This document shows, piece by piece, positions 1-10,241 of a stretch of DNA of 64,000 nt; the first letter of the stretch is position 1; every line of letters begins with the position of its first letter. Source of the stretch: Cymbomonas tetramitiformis. Its lineage: Eukaryota > Chlorophyta > Pyramimonadophyceae > Pyramimonadales > Pyramimonadaceae. The position numbers were made by a program, and so were the translations under genes. The stretch covers positions 20,157-84,156 of the forward strand of contig LGRX02034390.1 in the NCBI GenBank assembly GCA_001247695.2, in the 5' to 3' direction. The notes under the pieces are model-generated. The model saw only the letters and a list, made by a program, of their open reading frames with translations, did not search any database and was not told the origin of the DNA.

Positions 1-77
1 AGGGCAAGAAATACAAACGCAGAAAACGACAACATAAACCCACCCGCATCGCGGGATACTGCATGTCGATTGTTGTC

Positions 78-110
<33 letters not shown>

Positions 111-1047
111 TAATAAAACATTTACGCTAGCAAAGGGGACAAAGTCCTGAGAGTGCGGTATCCCTGCAAAGCAGGCTAGTGAAAACACCAGGGGCTACTC
201 CCTCTGCTATAGCGCGCCCACAAAGGGGCTCAGCCCACTTTTCAGCAGGGTGACATCTAGAGAAAAAGCTAAGTGCTAGGCAAAAAAACTCTAGAGGATG
301 GAGAAGCAGCCATGGCCGGGTGAGTGGAGGGGAGGCTGAATCTGCATGTCGACTGTTGTCTTAGAAAGGAGGTCGGGTTGTGGAAATAAAACACGCTTGA
401 TGATCTGAGTGGCTACTATCCGGCAGTCCTTGTGACAGGACAGTAATTGTCGACAGTCCTTTCACAAGGACCGACTTTCCAATATTTTTTCCCGATGCCG
501 CCTTAACGAGCTCCGATCGATGTGCTTGCCCCCCGGGCGGAAATTCCGTCAAGACTTGAAGTTTGGTAGGCTCCGTCCTACAATGTCAAGTGGCATGCAT
601 GTTGACCGCCACAGTTGAGGTTTCCCATGGGGGTACGCGTTTTTTTCTCCATGTTTTCTTGTCATTCGCCGGAATATAATTTATTCGTCATTCATGCTAC
701 TTCGACCGATATTTTGAAGGCCGAGATGACCTCAGATCAGAATTTTGACAAGACATTGCGGAAAGAGCCGCTCGAGAACTTGACAACATGGGTCTCCGAA
801 TTTTCATGGGACCTTGAAGGAATTAGGTAGCACAACAAATAGCTTAGTCCTTGTGAAAGGACTGGGATTTTTTCATCGAAAACCGCAGAAATACACCCCA
901 AAAGCGTCGCATTACAAAGTAACACTATACTCACTTGAGGCGTGTACCAATAATTATATTTAAATATTGCTTTGGCCCATAAATATGATGTGGAAACACA
1001 CTTTGGGACCCATTGACCACAAATGATGCCCAATATTATTGATTATT
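1..1047. other. Non-coding flank with microsatellite
   Basis: I see no convincing gene here. A TAA/AAT microsatellite runs from about 80 to 112. The motif GCATGTCGAYTGTTGTCTTA occurs at about 61-80 and again at about 343-362. The short motif GTCCTTGTGAAAGGAC and variants occur near 425-470 and 845-865, and again near 1610 beyond the next element. The stretch may be the eroded flank of another inverted-repeat element: GGCTACTATCC at 410-420 has its reverse complement at about 1633-1643. This is weakly supported. Confidence 0.4.
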
Positions 1048-1590
1048 AGAGAGGTTCCGCAAAGTGGTCGGAGAACTAAATAATAACAAATAAGGGAATC
1101 TTCAGTCATAAATTCCGTCCACGTCGACAGATGACAGTTCCTTACTTCTCCACAGTTCTTATCTCTCTCCTTAGCTCTCTCCTTAGTTCTCCGCCCCCAC
1201 TGTTAACGATTTCTTATCTCTCCGCCCTCCGGAGAAATAAGAACTGTGGAGAACTAAGGGAATCTTTTCCGATTGAGTACCTCACTGCCGCAGATTAAAA
1301 TTTTCGATTCATCTTACGGTAGATCGGATCGTTTCAACCTGTTCATTCTACAACACAGGACATAACCGGACGTCATGACGACGTTCTCGATTCCCGATTC
1401 AAAAAAATTATAATTATTTCTTATTTGTTATGTTAGTTCTCCGGGATTTCACATCTGCGGAAACCAAAAGGGCATTTTTCGTCGCAAAGAGTTAAGCAGA
1501 GAAATAAGCGCGATGACGTCGCACGATGCTGACGTGGCGTCGCGCTTAACTCTCCGCGCTTATTTCTCCGCCCCATTGCGGAACCTCTCT
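1048..1590. mobile_element. Small TIR element (MITE), PIF/Harbinger-like
   Basis: The element starts AGAGAGGTTCCGCAA and ends with the exact reverse complement. A 3-bp direct duplication ATT lies on both sides (1045-1047 and 1591-1593). It is 543 bp long with no credible reading frame. Inside are repeated CTCTCCTTAG/TTCTCCGCCC-type motifs that also appear inverted, so the element can fold extensively. A 3-bp duplication with GC-rich TIRs is typical of PIF/Harbinger relatives, but the family assignment is inference because no transposase is present. Confidence 0.7.
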
Positions 1591-1983
1591 ATTGTTGACT
1601 CTTAGTCCGCTTGTGAAAGGACTGTTAATTTGGATAGTAGCCATGAGTCGATCAGTTGAGTGATCCCACAAACGATATGATAGGGGGTACGTGAACGTAC
1701 AGGTGGGAAAAAATAAACCCCCCCCCTGATCATCCATCATCAATCCATCCTCATCATGTGAAGAGTGAGAGACCGACAAATGAGATTCAGATTATGTCTC
1801 CCCCTCCCCCCACCCCCCCTTCCTGAATTATATCATTAACGCAGTCATTCATGGGTGACCTTACTCATTTATACCGCACGCAGGGTACGTTGTGCGTACG
1901 ATTGTTCACTGTTCACGACACTTGAACGACTTGAGCGCAACGTTGCGTGTTTCTAAAACCTCTGACCTTTGACTGTCGTTGTC

Positions 1984-2034
1984 GCTGTCATGTCATGTCA
2001 TGTCATGTCAATGTCATGACATGTCATCACAGTC
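1984..2034. repeat. TGTCA tandem repeat with inverted end
   Basis: A short run of TGTCA units (TGTCATGTCATGTCA) is followed by the inverted form ATGACATGTCATCACAG. It lies in the left arm of the large inverted-repeat element and is probably slippage-derived. Confidence 0.6.
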
Positions 2035-3090
2035 TATCCTTCCTCAGGCTGTTTTGTAACCGGCGCGTCAGCGCACGGTGATCTGTACCGCCGCGTCCGC
2101 GAACGGCGAAGCGAACGGTGAAGATGTCTACGATGATCGTCTGTCATCAACGCAGTCGATCGTCTTTTCAATCACGAGTCACATTATAAAATACTAGCCA
2201 ATCGGAAACTCAAAAAACAGATTTCCAAGATCGTTCAAGTTTTCAGTCGCCTGTCATAGTAAAAAAGATACTGCCAATCAATGCCTAGAAAGCTGGATTT
2301 CTAAGATCGATGCTTCGAACTTCGAAATTAACCCAAAGGGGAGTTCTGATGCAATTTCAAGCTCATTTCTTGTTTGCATCTTCCCGTGCACCTCCTGCTG
2401 TGACCCCGTGCTGCTGTGACCCTGCCTGCTATGAATATCTTTGTGCATAATGTTTCTGCGACTGGCGTTAAGTGTGTATGCATCGATATGTGTATGCATG
2501 ACTAACTTTTTGCTTACATGCAGGATCAGTGCTCGACCGCATGATGACCTTCAACTAGTCGACCCCTTTCCGCTTGTGTTCATCTTCGACCGACTTCACG
2601 CTCAACGCTCGCCTACGAGAGCCTCGCTGCATCCTCGCATACCGTTTCATATGCACTTTCGTGTGTGTGCCCCTCATGTCACTGTACGTTTTCAGATGAC
2701 TTGTGTATTTTCCCTAATTCCCCGATCCCCCCCGCCATATGCCCCATGTGCCATCCGCGTATGCCCCCTTGTGACACACGCGCCCAATGTGCGGTTTGTT
2801 GCTCAGCTGGTGTGCTGCATTTTGTGTGCACTCGCTTACGTGTGTGTATCGCATTCGTTTGTTTTCATCTTGTATGTTTTCGTTCCGACGTCTTGTGTGG
2901 GATCCGGGGGCTTTGGGTTTTTCTCGCCCATCACCGCGTACCGCGGAGATCCCGGCCATGCTTTTGCCGTGTTTGTTCTGTTTGCATAATGTATTTGTCT
3001 GACACGCATTAGAACATTTTTAGGCAGAGCACAACACAGCATTTCGCAGGCGTTGTCGGCTTTGACCTAATTACGGGTCAAAGTCGTCAA
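2035..3090. other. Left-arm filler of the foldback element, no recognised gene
   Basis: An open stretch (2441-2989, plus) could encode about 180 residues, but it is composed of Cys/Val/Phe/His-rich text with overlapping open frames on both strands. That pattern is typical of biased sequence rather than a real protein, and I recognise no domain in it. Confidence 0.4.
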
Positions 3091-3121
3091 TGCCACGTAT
3101 TCAGGGCTGGGTCACAGGGCA

Positions 3122-3255
3122 TTGGCATTTTCCCAATTTCGGAATATTTCATTTGAATATTGGGGCTGCATGGCCCCAATATTTTGAATATTGGTGCTTA
3201 TCAGCACCAATATACAATGGAATCTTCCGAACATTGGGAACACGTCAATGCACTT
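3122..3255. repeat. Cluster of ATATTGG/CCAATAT palindromes
   Basis: Successive perfect short palindromes occur here, including ATTGGGGCTGCATGGCCCCAAT and TTGGTGCTTATCAGCACCAA. They are bracketed by imperfect inverted ends (GGCATTTTCCCAAT at the left, ATTGGGAACACGTC at the right). It may be a small hairpin element nested in the left arm of the large foldback element. Confidence 0.5.
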
Positions 3256-3407
3256 GACCAATCCAGTTCTGAACACGTGGCCGCCTTACTTCCACATCAG
3301 CATTTCATCACAAATATAGCTCAGAATTGCTGCCTGCGTGGCATGTTTTCATTGGTCCAAACCCGATGTGTCATGAATATAATATACAACTGCATTGTTC
3401 AATGTTC

Positions 3408-3665
3408 ACGACAGCGACACTTGAACGACTTGAGCGTAACGTTGCGTGCTTTTTGATATAAATCAAATAATCAATTTATTCCTGTTTATATTTTTCATTA
3501 TCCACTGATGACCTGAATTATATTATTGACGCAGTGTGAAGTCATTTGTAAAATATGTGCTGTGTCACGTAGTCACATGGCTGACACAATGGCTTCAATT
3601 CATATAATATGGATACAGCATACGTAGTACAACATACGATTTGGGCGTCAAAAACGCACTGTTAA
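3408..3665 (+). repeat. Left copy of a ~258-bp inverted repeat
   Basis: This block is repeated in inverted orientation at about 10640-10897. Shared landmarks include the CAACGTTRCG-type core near 3440, the TTATTCCTGTTTATATTTTTC stretch, and the AT-rich end near 3600-3660 with CGTCAAAAACGCACTG. A few substitutions separate the copies. The two copies bracket both LTR retrotransposons and form the inner arms of the large foldback element. Confidence 0.8.
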
Positions 3666-4152
3666 CCCCTAAACTGGTGTTGGGGTCATTTTCGACCCCA
3701 AATCGTGCGATGTTTTTTTAGTATTTTTGTGTCAACAACGTTGATCATCACCATAATTGGTCTTGCGCCGTTTGAGGCCTTGCAAATATGTGTATCCTTG
3801 ACGGTGAAGTACTTGCCTTTTAGATATATGTATGTTATATATCTCACATAGCATCATTTTCATCCATGAAAAAGTGCCTCGAAAGTGTGGAAAACGTTGC
3901 GGTGTGAAAAACATAAAATCGAGATGAAATGTAGAAATTCATCATTTTAGACGCTTGCCGTGGACCCGAATGCATTCCGGATGGAATATGGCATCGTCCA
4001 AGCGACCATTAATCGTAAATGCATCAAATATATCCATTACGATGGTGGAAAAAAACTGCAAAATGATGAAATTTGAGCTTAAGTATGAAAAACATTGAGA
4101 ATATGGTGTTTTTTCTGTTTTTTTTTTTTTTTTATACAATAAGCGTATAAAG
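3666..4152. other. Interior of foldback element, no gene seen
   Basis: AT-rich sequence with a poly-T run near 4119-4133 and a short hairpin, TGGGGTCATTTTCGACCCCA, near 3680-3700. No coding sequence is supported. The 5-bp sequence TAAAG at 4148-4152 is the target duplication of the adjacent LTR element. Confidence 0.4.
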
Positions 4153-4395
4153 TGCGAGGAAGACAGATACGCTGTCCGGCTAAGCTCGCTAGGAAACAAA
4201 CTGATCATCATATAACTTGTGTCTGGCCGAAGCTTTATGCTCTCGGAAACCCAGACAGTGAAACGATGACTGTACTACTGTACTGTACTACTGTACAGTA
4301 CAGTGCTAGGATGTCACGGACACGAGACGGAAGCAGGGTCAGGCTAGGGGCTAGTCAGAGCCCATAATAACTAAGCCTAAACCCGAAGTCCAGCA
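4153..4395 (-). repeat. 3' LTR of gag-only element
   Basis: This 243-bp repeat matches 7193-7435. It contains an internal palindromic run of TACTGTAC units (near 4267-4305). It begins TGCTGGACTTC when read on the minus strand. Confidence 0.88.
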
Positions 4396-4580
4396 CACCA
4401 CCCGTGGGTGTGACTACCTAGCAAGGCAGGTACAGGGTATACAGCCACGTGATAATAAACAAACACCTACGTGCAACTCGGTGGAAACTGATCACTTCTA
4501 GCTGGGTGCCGGGGTCTTGACCCGGTCATCCCACTACTGGGCTAAAGCTAATCAAGCTGCCAGGATGATTGACTAGAAAC
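4396..4580 (-). other. 3' non-coding region of gag-only element
   Basis: This lies between the gag stop codon and the 3' LTR. On the minus strand it ends with the purine-rich stretch CACGGGTGGTG immediately before the LTR, a plausible polypurine tract. No other feature is seen. Confidence 0.5.
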
Positions 4581-6755
4581 TCAGCCACTTTGAAGCTGGT
4601 CAGCAGAGCTGAGTTCAGCGGTTGGGATGTAAACACAGAGTAATCCCGAAGTGAATTGCAGACTGTCCTTTTGAAATTGAGCACCACCAGGCCCAAGTGG
4701 GCAAGGCGGTTCCACAGCAGAAAGTAAATCAACTGAAGAACTCATACAAGCAGATTCCCATGGCGGTTTGAACATTGAAGAAAGAGATAAAAGAACTCGA
4801 TCGTCAGGCGGCCAATCACGGATGTCCAGAGAGCCAAGTGGCGGATCCGAAGCAAAGAGATCTCCAGTAGACCGATGGACGGTGACTCCGGGCTCAACCA
4901 GGCCCCTGTCACCACCGCCCACGGCAACCAGAGATGCCGTAGCACTGGCCAGTAGAGAACAGCAGAGCATCGAGGACATCAATGCACACCGGAGAAAACT
5001 CGGCGGCGCCCGTGGACGGTACATCGGAGCTGCCAGTGGCGATGCCCCCCTGTCAGAGTCATGCTCAAGAGCGCCGAAGGAGTCAAAAGCCACTTGCTGC
5101 CCGCCGTCAGAGTCACTGTCAGAGCCTTGGTCGTTGTCAGAGACTTCAGAGCCAATGTCAGAAGCCTCAATCGTCATGCCAGCAAACAGCGGAGCCGGTG
5201 CAGAGTCGCCAAGCTGTAGCGATGGGACAGAACCAGGCAAGCCGAGAGAGCCAGGGACAGCCACCGGTGGGTCATGAGCCGCAGGCACACCACCAGCCAC
5301 GAGTGCAGAGGGATCCCGAACCGCAGGCGGTGGCGGAATCGAACCCCGTGCACCCGAGTGGAATGTGGCTAGAGGAAAGTGAGCCACGCCGTCATCGTCA
5401 GCCGCCGCATCCTGAGCGGAAGCCGCCGCATCCTGAAAGTGCCGCAGAGACGTGGGCTCAGCCGTCACAAAAGAATGCGCCGACAGCTCGCACACCTCCG
5501 GGCGACCCTCCATCGTGCAGAGCGACTCGAAGGCGTGCTCATCTCCCGCGTCATAGAAACGCTGGAAACGAACAGCCAAGCAGTCAGTCTCGTAGTCTTC
5601 AACCGCACTACAATAGTGGGCAGAGTGAAGACCGCCGTTGGGGCATTCAGCATGCCAGTGCTTTAAACCACTTTGTGCACACACCGCATTCTGGCAGTGG
5701 GGCACGAAGGCACCCCTCTTCTTGTCAAACGAGACAGGAGGAGCGGTGCCAAGCGGTTTAACACCAGCACGATGAAGCTTGGCAGCAGAGCGGGTAAGGT
5801 GCTTGCCCGCAGGCGGAGGCCCTTCCCGCTTCTGCCGTTTCAGGTCACGAATGTCCTGTTGCATGCGCTCCAGCTGCTTCTGCAGACTGGACAACGCCGC
5901 AGCCAGGTCAGACGCGCCATCGCCGAACGACAGAGCAGAGACAGGGGCGTCAGAGACTTTCAGGCCGTGGCGGAACTGCTCCCGCACACGAGCCTGAATA
6001 GTCAGGAGAGACACGCCCTGCCGCTGGTCAGCCCGAGCCAGAGAGTTAGCCAAATCACGGTATAGCCACGAATCGCCGAGAGCCTTCAGAAACTGCCGCT
6101 TCACCGCGTCCTCTGGCAAGTTGTGGGAACGCTGAACGTCCCTCAACAGGCCATTGAACTCGCGGATGCCACGGTCAGGATCTTTGCTGCTGGGGATGCG
6201 AACCGCCAGCAGCAACTCAAAAGAGTCAAAGGGTTCCGAGCGCTCCTGGAGCATGCGCACCACCTCAAGGGCAGCGCGCTTGCCATCTCCAGGAACGTCG
6301 GACCCAGAGGCCTCAAGCCAGTCACGGGCAGGTGAGCCAGGGCGAGCCAGAAATGTCAGAGCCGAGAGCAATAATTCATTTGCCTCATGCCTAGCCTCAA
6401 CTGCCATGTCAGTCAAGTCAAACAGGGGAGCAAACGCCGTCGACTGAAGCACGAACTGTGCGCGCAACTCATGCATTAACTGTGAAAAAATGTCCACTGC
6501 GTCTGCCTCTGTCCCTGCAAAGCGCTCCGATTTGTCGCCTAGAATCTTAGTGGCAACGGTTTTGGCCACTTTCCTGTCGAAACTGTCACGAGCCAATTGC
6601 TTACACTTGTCCAAAATCTCTCTCGCAGCTGCGGTGGTCGGAGCTGGCAGCTGCGGAGTGTGTGGAGTCGCAGCGTGCTGCGCACCGACGTCATCAAAAA
6701 TCGTCTCTAATCTGCGGACGCGAGACCGCGTCACTCTATTCGTTGTGGTAACCAT
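4581..6755 (-). CDS. Gag-like capsid protein of the non-autonomous LTR element
   Basis: This 724-residue reading frame starts at an ATG about 440 bp downstream of the 5' LTR (MVTTTNRVTRS...) and fills most of the element. Residues around 50-270 have the helical, Leu/Arg/Glu-rich character of retrotransposon capsids. A Gln/Lys-rich helix follows near 280-315, then a basic patch (KRQKREG). A Cys/His cluster follows (HCQNAVC, then KHWHAEC) that could be an irregular zinc knuckle. The C-terminal third is acidic and Asp/Ser-rich, ending in a Cys/Leu-rich stretch. There is no protease DSG motif and no polymerase motif. The likely role is to package its own RNA, with enzymes from the copia elements that share its primer-binding site. 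The gag family assignment rests on position and composition, not on a recognised signature. Confidence 0.7.
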   Translation of the reverse strand: MVTTTNRVTRSRVRRLETIFDDVGAQHAATPHTPQLPAPTTAAAREILDKCKQLARDSFDRKVAKTVATKILGDKSERFAGTEADAVDIFSQLMHELRAQFVLQSTAFAPLFDLTDMAVEARHEANELLLSALTFLARPGSPARDWLEASGSDVPGDGKRAALEVVRMLQERSEPFDSFELLLAVRIPSSKDPDRGIREFNGLLRDVQRSHNLPEDAVKRQFLKALGDSWLYRDLANSLARADQRQGVSLLTIQARVREQFRHGLKVSDAPVSALSFGDGASDLAAALSSLQKQLERMQQDIRDLKRQKREGPPPAGKHLTRSAAKLHRAGVKPLGTAPPVSFDKKRGAFVPHCQNAVCAQSGLKHWHAECPNGGLHSAHYCSAVEDYETDCLAVRFQRFYDAGDEHAFESLCTMEGRPEVCELSAHSFVTAEPTSLRHFQDAAASAQDAAADDDGVAHFPLATFHSGARGSIPPPPAVRDPSALVAGGVPAAHDPPVAVPGSLGLPGSVPSLQLGDSAPAPLFAGMTIEASDIGSEVSDNDQGSDSDSDGGQQVAFDSFGALEHDSDRGASPLAAPMYRPRAPPSFLRCALMSSMLCCSLLASATASLVAVGGGDRGLVEPGVTVHRSTGDLFASDPPLGSLDIRDWPPDDRVLLSLSSMFKPPWESACMSSSVDLLSAVEPPCPLGPGGAQFQKDSLQFTSGLLCVYIPTAELSSADQLQSG

Positions 6756-7180
6756 GATGGAGAGACAGGGGAGAAGGTTGAGCTAAACAGGGAGATGGTG
6801 GAAGAACGCTTACAGCGGCCAGATAGTTTGTAGAAGTCTCAGCTGACAGATCAAAATTCACAGGTCGTAAGCGAAACCATGAGAGCGGCCAAAATTAGTT
6901 ACGTGTGGAACGACCTCGCCGGAGCCAGCGGCGCACGAAACAGATTAACTCTCGCTGCGACGATGCTTCCGTAAAATAAAAATAATCCGTCACGAACTGA
7001 TCTCCTGCGCAGCGAAGGCGAGCACAATGCGTGCCGCCATCACTGCCAAGTCAAAAGGCCATACCGCAAGAGCAATTCACCACCGCCCAAGTGGGCGCTC
7101 AACCCCTCCTACGTCCTACTTAGCCGAACATGGCAACAGCAAGGCGCTGTGCCATCATCAGAATCACCGGAAAGCCGGTG
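6756..7180 (-). other. 5' leader of gag-only element
   Basis: This stretch lies between the primer-binding site and the gag start codon on the minus strand. It presumably holds the leader and packaging region. I see no additional gene. Confidence 0.4.
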
Positions 7181-7192
7181 CGGCCTATAACC
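7181..7192 (-). promoter_or_regulatory. Primer-binding site, initiator tRNA-Met half type
   Basis: On the minus strand, GGTTATAGGCCG directly follows the 5' LTR. It resembles GGTTATGGGCC in the two copia elements of this window, which is complementary to the anticodon arm of eukaryotic initiator tRNA-Met (core GGGCCCATAACC). One position is changed. Confidence 0.65.
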
Positions 7193-7435
7193 TGCGAGGA
7201 AGACAGATACGCTGTCCGGCTAAGCTCGCTAGGAAACAAACTGATCATCATATAACTTGTGTCTGGCCGAAGCTTTATGCTCTCGGAAACCCAGACAGTG
7301 AAACGATGACTGTACTACTGTACTGTACTACTGTACAGTACAGTGCTAGGATGTCACGGACACGAGACGGAAGCAGGGTCAGGCTAGGGGCTAGTCAGAG
7401 CCCATAATAACTAAGCCTAAACCCGAAGTCCAGCA
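7193..7435 (-). repeat. 5' LTR of gag-only element
   Basis: This is the matching partner of 4153-4395. It is followed at 7436-7440 by TAAAG, the target duplication. Confidence 0.88.
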
Positions 7436-7557
7436 TAAAGTGACACGTAAACGTGGTATCCATACCCCAAGCAGCATATCAACGTGAAGCTATGATCAAA
7501 GCCGATGCTCTAAAGGTGTCCCATGGGTTGTGGGCTGTCCATACCGTTTTTAATCAA

Positions 7558-7802
7558 TGCTGTGAACATGGTGTCACCTCGTGTGAGGTGGTGTGCTAGA
7601 ATCTGCTTATCGGACTGTCACGGTATGACAGTCTGATATGACAGTTCTGGTATATCACACTCGTGACACCGTGTCTCACAGCTCGCAAGCCACTCACTGC
7701 TATATTATGCTATCTGAATAATCATCTTGAGCTTTTGTCCAAAACCGTTTTCCGTGTGCCTACCGCAGCCTTTCCGCTAGCTGCGTTTAGTCATTTCCAG
7801 TA
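7558..7802 (+). repeat. 5' LTR of short LTR element
   Basis: This 245-bp repeat starts TGCTGTGAACATGG and ends TTTCCAGTA, and matches 9997-10241. It contains nested hairpins (CACCTCGTGTGAGGTG; GACTGTCACGGTATGACAGTC). Confidence 0.87.
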
Positions 7803-7814
7803 GGTTATGGGACC
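7803..7814 (+). promoter_or_regulatory. Primer-binding site, initiator tRNA-Met half type
   Basis: GGTTATGGGACC abuts the 5' LTR. It matches the GGTTATGGGCC site of the two copia elements except at one position. Confidence 0.7.
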
Positions 7815-8013
7815 ACTTTACGCTTGCGTATTGTGAATTTTTGGCGTGAATTTTATTTCGTACTCGCTCTATCCTTATTTTGAGCTTAGCCGTCTTTATC
7901 GCGGCTTACGGAGTCAGATTCTCGTTTTCGCTTGGACTGTCCGGCAGTTTCGGGAATTTACGGCAGAGTGGTATCGGCATTTCTTTTGTTCGCGTTCGCT
8001 TTCTTTTTCGACG

Positions 8014-8790
8014 ATGGCTCTCGAGAATATTTTGTCCGATGGGGAGCTTCTTGCTCTTTTGTTATCGTGCGACGAGAGATTGGAGAAGGTGGACCACCTG
8101 AAACGCGTCCAGCTCGTTTCTTTATGCCAAGCCCAGGCTAGAGCGCTTGATCATTTCCGGAGTGCTCCGCAGATTTTGACTCAGCCCTCTGCGGTTTGCG
8201 ACCCAGTTGTTTTGAGTGTCATTATTGTCTCAGAGGACACAGCAGTTGGTGGTGCTGAGTCCGATGCACTGGTCTCTTCGGAGGTCTGTTTTTGTGAGCG
8301 GGGCGTTGGCACTGGACCCGTAATTTTGGACACCCGATCTGTTTCTTCGCAGATTACCACTACCAGACCCGCGACTGGGCGTTCCAGTTTGCGCAGGCTC
8401 CCACAACGGGCCCCTCTTGTTCGTGTGGAGCGTCACTACCATCATTCTGTAGAGTACCTCTCTCGTGTCGTTGATTCAGAGCAGGATATCCACGCAGTTT
8501 TTGACAGTAGTGAGAGTGACGATGAATCGGAGTACCCACTTGGGTATTACGATGAATCTGACGACGATTGGGAGGAGACTGGTGGCCGATTGGCCTCTCC
8601 GACATTTTCTTCTTCTCAGTTGGAACAGCAGCCCGCCCTGGACACAGGTTTCCAGGGCGACTACTATGGCGGTGTTTTGGAGGCTTCAGAAGCTGAATTT
8701 TTCCCGCAGCAAGACATTTCGACTGGTAGCGCATCTACTTTTGTTGAGGGCGCTGCGCCAGCGGACGGAAACTACGACAATTATTCTTGA
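8014..8790 (+). CDS. Unrecognised acidic protein of the short LTR element
   Basis: The frame is open from 7846, but the ATG at 8014 (MALENILSDGELLALL) is the first that gives a plausible protein, of 258 residues. The N-terminal ~55 residues are helical and Leu-rich. The middle has a basic stretch (RSSLRRLPQRAPLVRVERH). The C-terminal ~90 residues are strongly acidic (SSESDDESEYPLGYYDESDDDWEE). No zinc knuckle, protease or polymerase motif is present. It occupies the gag position and may be a reduced gag or an accessory RNA- or chromatin-binding protein; neither can be shown here. It is the only convincing frame in the element. Confidence 0.5.
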   Translation: MALENILSDGELLALLLSCDERLEKVDHLKRVQLVSLCQAQARALDHFRSAPQILTQPSAVCDPVVLSVIIVSEDTAVGGAESDALVSSEVCFCERGVGTGPVILDTRSVSSQITTTRPATGRSSLRRLPQRAPLVRVERHYHHSVEYLSRVVDSEQDIHAVFDSSESDDESEYPLGYYDESDDDWEETGGRLASPTFSSSQLEQQPALDTGFQGDYYGGVLEASEAEFFPQQDISTGSASTFVEGAAPADGNYDNYS

Positions 8791-9996
8791 CTTGCGCTAT
8801 CTGGTTGCGCACACGTGATTGAGATGGACAACGACGAGGGTTTTGTCGTGAGTTTACGGATTTAAACTCTCAGTTTTCTTATCTCTTGGCGGTATCTTAT
8901 TTTGCTGGGTTGCTCGATGTCCCCTTGCGTATTTTCGTTGTCGTGCCTTCTCAGCTCTCAACGGAATGGACGCGCTCCGGGCATTTTCGATGTTTACATT
9001 GCGGGCTTGGGGCCTCGTTCCCGCCGGCATTTTGTGATCGGGCAGCTTATTACCGTTGGGATTGGTGGTGCTTGGGGTCTATACTTTGGCCCAAGCTACT
9101 TTTCACGTCTCGCGGCCAAAATTATGATATTCGAGCCGTACTTTGGGACGCTCCGGACATTTTTTCGTTATTTGTCTTGAGCGCGTTGCAGTACGGCACG
9201 TTCGCATTTTAGAAACTTTTATAACAACGGGGATTATGTGTTTTGTCCTTGGCGCGACACCGCAACTCTCATTAGGTGGTGGTGCTTCGTGCTTGATGGG
9301 CTGTATTCCGTGGACGTTGACTTCGACGATCTTTCACTGGTTGATTATATTCGTGTATCAGTGTGCAGAGTTTTATTGGCAGCGAGTTGTTTCTCGTGAA
9401 GTTTACTACGACGAATGCTGACCGCGTGTTCTTTCTTCTCTTCTTCGTTCCGAATTATCTTCTTCTCTTCTGCGTTCCGAATTTTTCTTCCGCGTGTTCT
9501 GAGCAGACAGGCAGGGCGATCATGACATTGTTTCGACCACTAGCTGAGGCAGAAATCTGGTCCGATGTTTTCTCGGGATGAGACTTGACCACTAGCGGGC
9601 AGTTGGACTTCGTAAGCCGAACTTTTCAGGCAGTTAAGACCTATTTTCTCAGTTCGCGATCAACGTCCATTCTAAACCGACAGGCAGGTTCTTTTACTCG
9701 GCGATTCATCTATTTCTGCGAGCAGACAGGCGGCATCTTTGACCGCTGCTGACCACTAGCTGACAGTACTGAGAGGAAGAATGGGCTGCCTGAAGCGAAG
9801 GGGCGTGATGAGGTCTCTGAGGAGCAGGATGAACGGCGATCTTTTAGCTAGCATCGTGCAGTAGTATCCGCCTAGCATGGGGTCATCCCCTCTAGCTTAA
9901 CTTAGCAGTTTTTCATTATTCTGCTGGCCATGTTACACTGTTATTAAACTTTGGGTCCTAGTAGCAGTAACTAGGGATCCCGCAGTTTAGGTGGTG
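8791..9996 (+). other. Non-coding interior of short LTR element
   Basis: About 1.2 kb without a supported gene. Short frames exist but are Phe/Leu-rich and overlap in several registers. Repeated motifs AGACAGGCAG and GACCACTAGC occur near 9505-9760. The end near the 3' LTR is G-rich (TTTAGGTGG) and may serve as the polypurine tract. Confidence 0.5.
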
Positions 9997-10241
9997 TGCT
10001 GTGAACATGGTGTCACCTCGTGTGAGGTGGTGTGCTAGAATCTGCTTATCGGACTGTCACGGTATGACAGTCTGATATGACAGTTCTGGTATATCACACT
10101 CGTGACACCGTGTCTCACAGCTCGCAAGCCACTCACTGCTATATTATGCTATCTGAATAATCATCTTGAGCTTTTGTCCAAAACCGTTTTCCGTGTGCCT
10201 ACCGCAGCCTTTCCGCTAGCTGCGTTTAGTCATTTCCAGTA
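9997..10241 (+). repeat. 3' LTR of short LTR element
   Basis: Matching partner of 7558-7802, followed by the ATCAA duplication. Confidence 0.87.

Larger units (their letters stand above)
4153..7435 (-). mobile_element. Gag-only LTR retrotransposon, non-autonomous
   Basis: A 3283-bp element bounded by two 243-bp direct repeats that look identical by eye, with TG..CA ends and a 5-bp target duplication TAAAG (4148-4152 and 7436-7440). Read on the minus strand, the order is 5' LTR, primer-binding site, one gag-like gene, short 3' region and 3' LTR. No protease, integrase or reverse transcriptase is present, so it must rely on enzymes supplied in trans. Matching LTRs and an intact long reading frame point to a recent insertion. 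Confidence 0.88.
7558..10241 (+). mobile_element. Short non-autonomous LTR retrotransposon
   Basis: A 2684-bp element with 245-bp LTRs (7558-7802 and 9997-10241) that appear identical by eye, flanked by the 5-bp duplication ATCAA (7553-7557 and 10242-10246). Directly after the 5' LTR lies GGTTATGGGACC, a copia-type primer-binding site. The interior has one moderate reading frame and then more than 1 kb without a recognised gene. It lacks all polymerase functions and so is non-autonomous and probably recently inserted. Confidence 0.87.

Noticed and set aside
2441..2989. 182-residue open frame on the plus strand
   Set aside because: Cys/Val/Phe/His-rich text with overlapping open frames on both strands and no domain; it lies inside a transposon arm.
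4768..6447. Several open frames antisense to the 724-residue gag-like gene
   Set aside because: They mirror the GC-rich gag codons and have Gln/Arg/Ser-biased composition; the minus-strand frame is far longer and spans the whole region.
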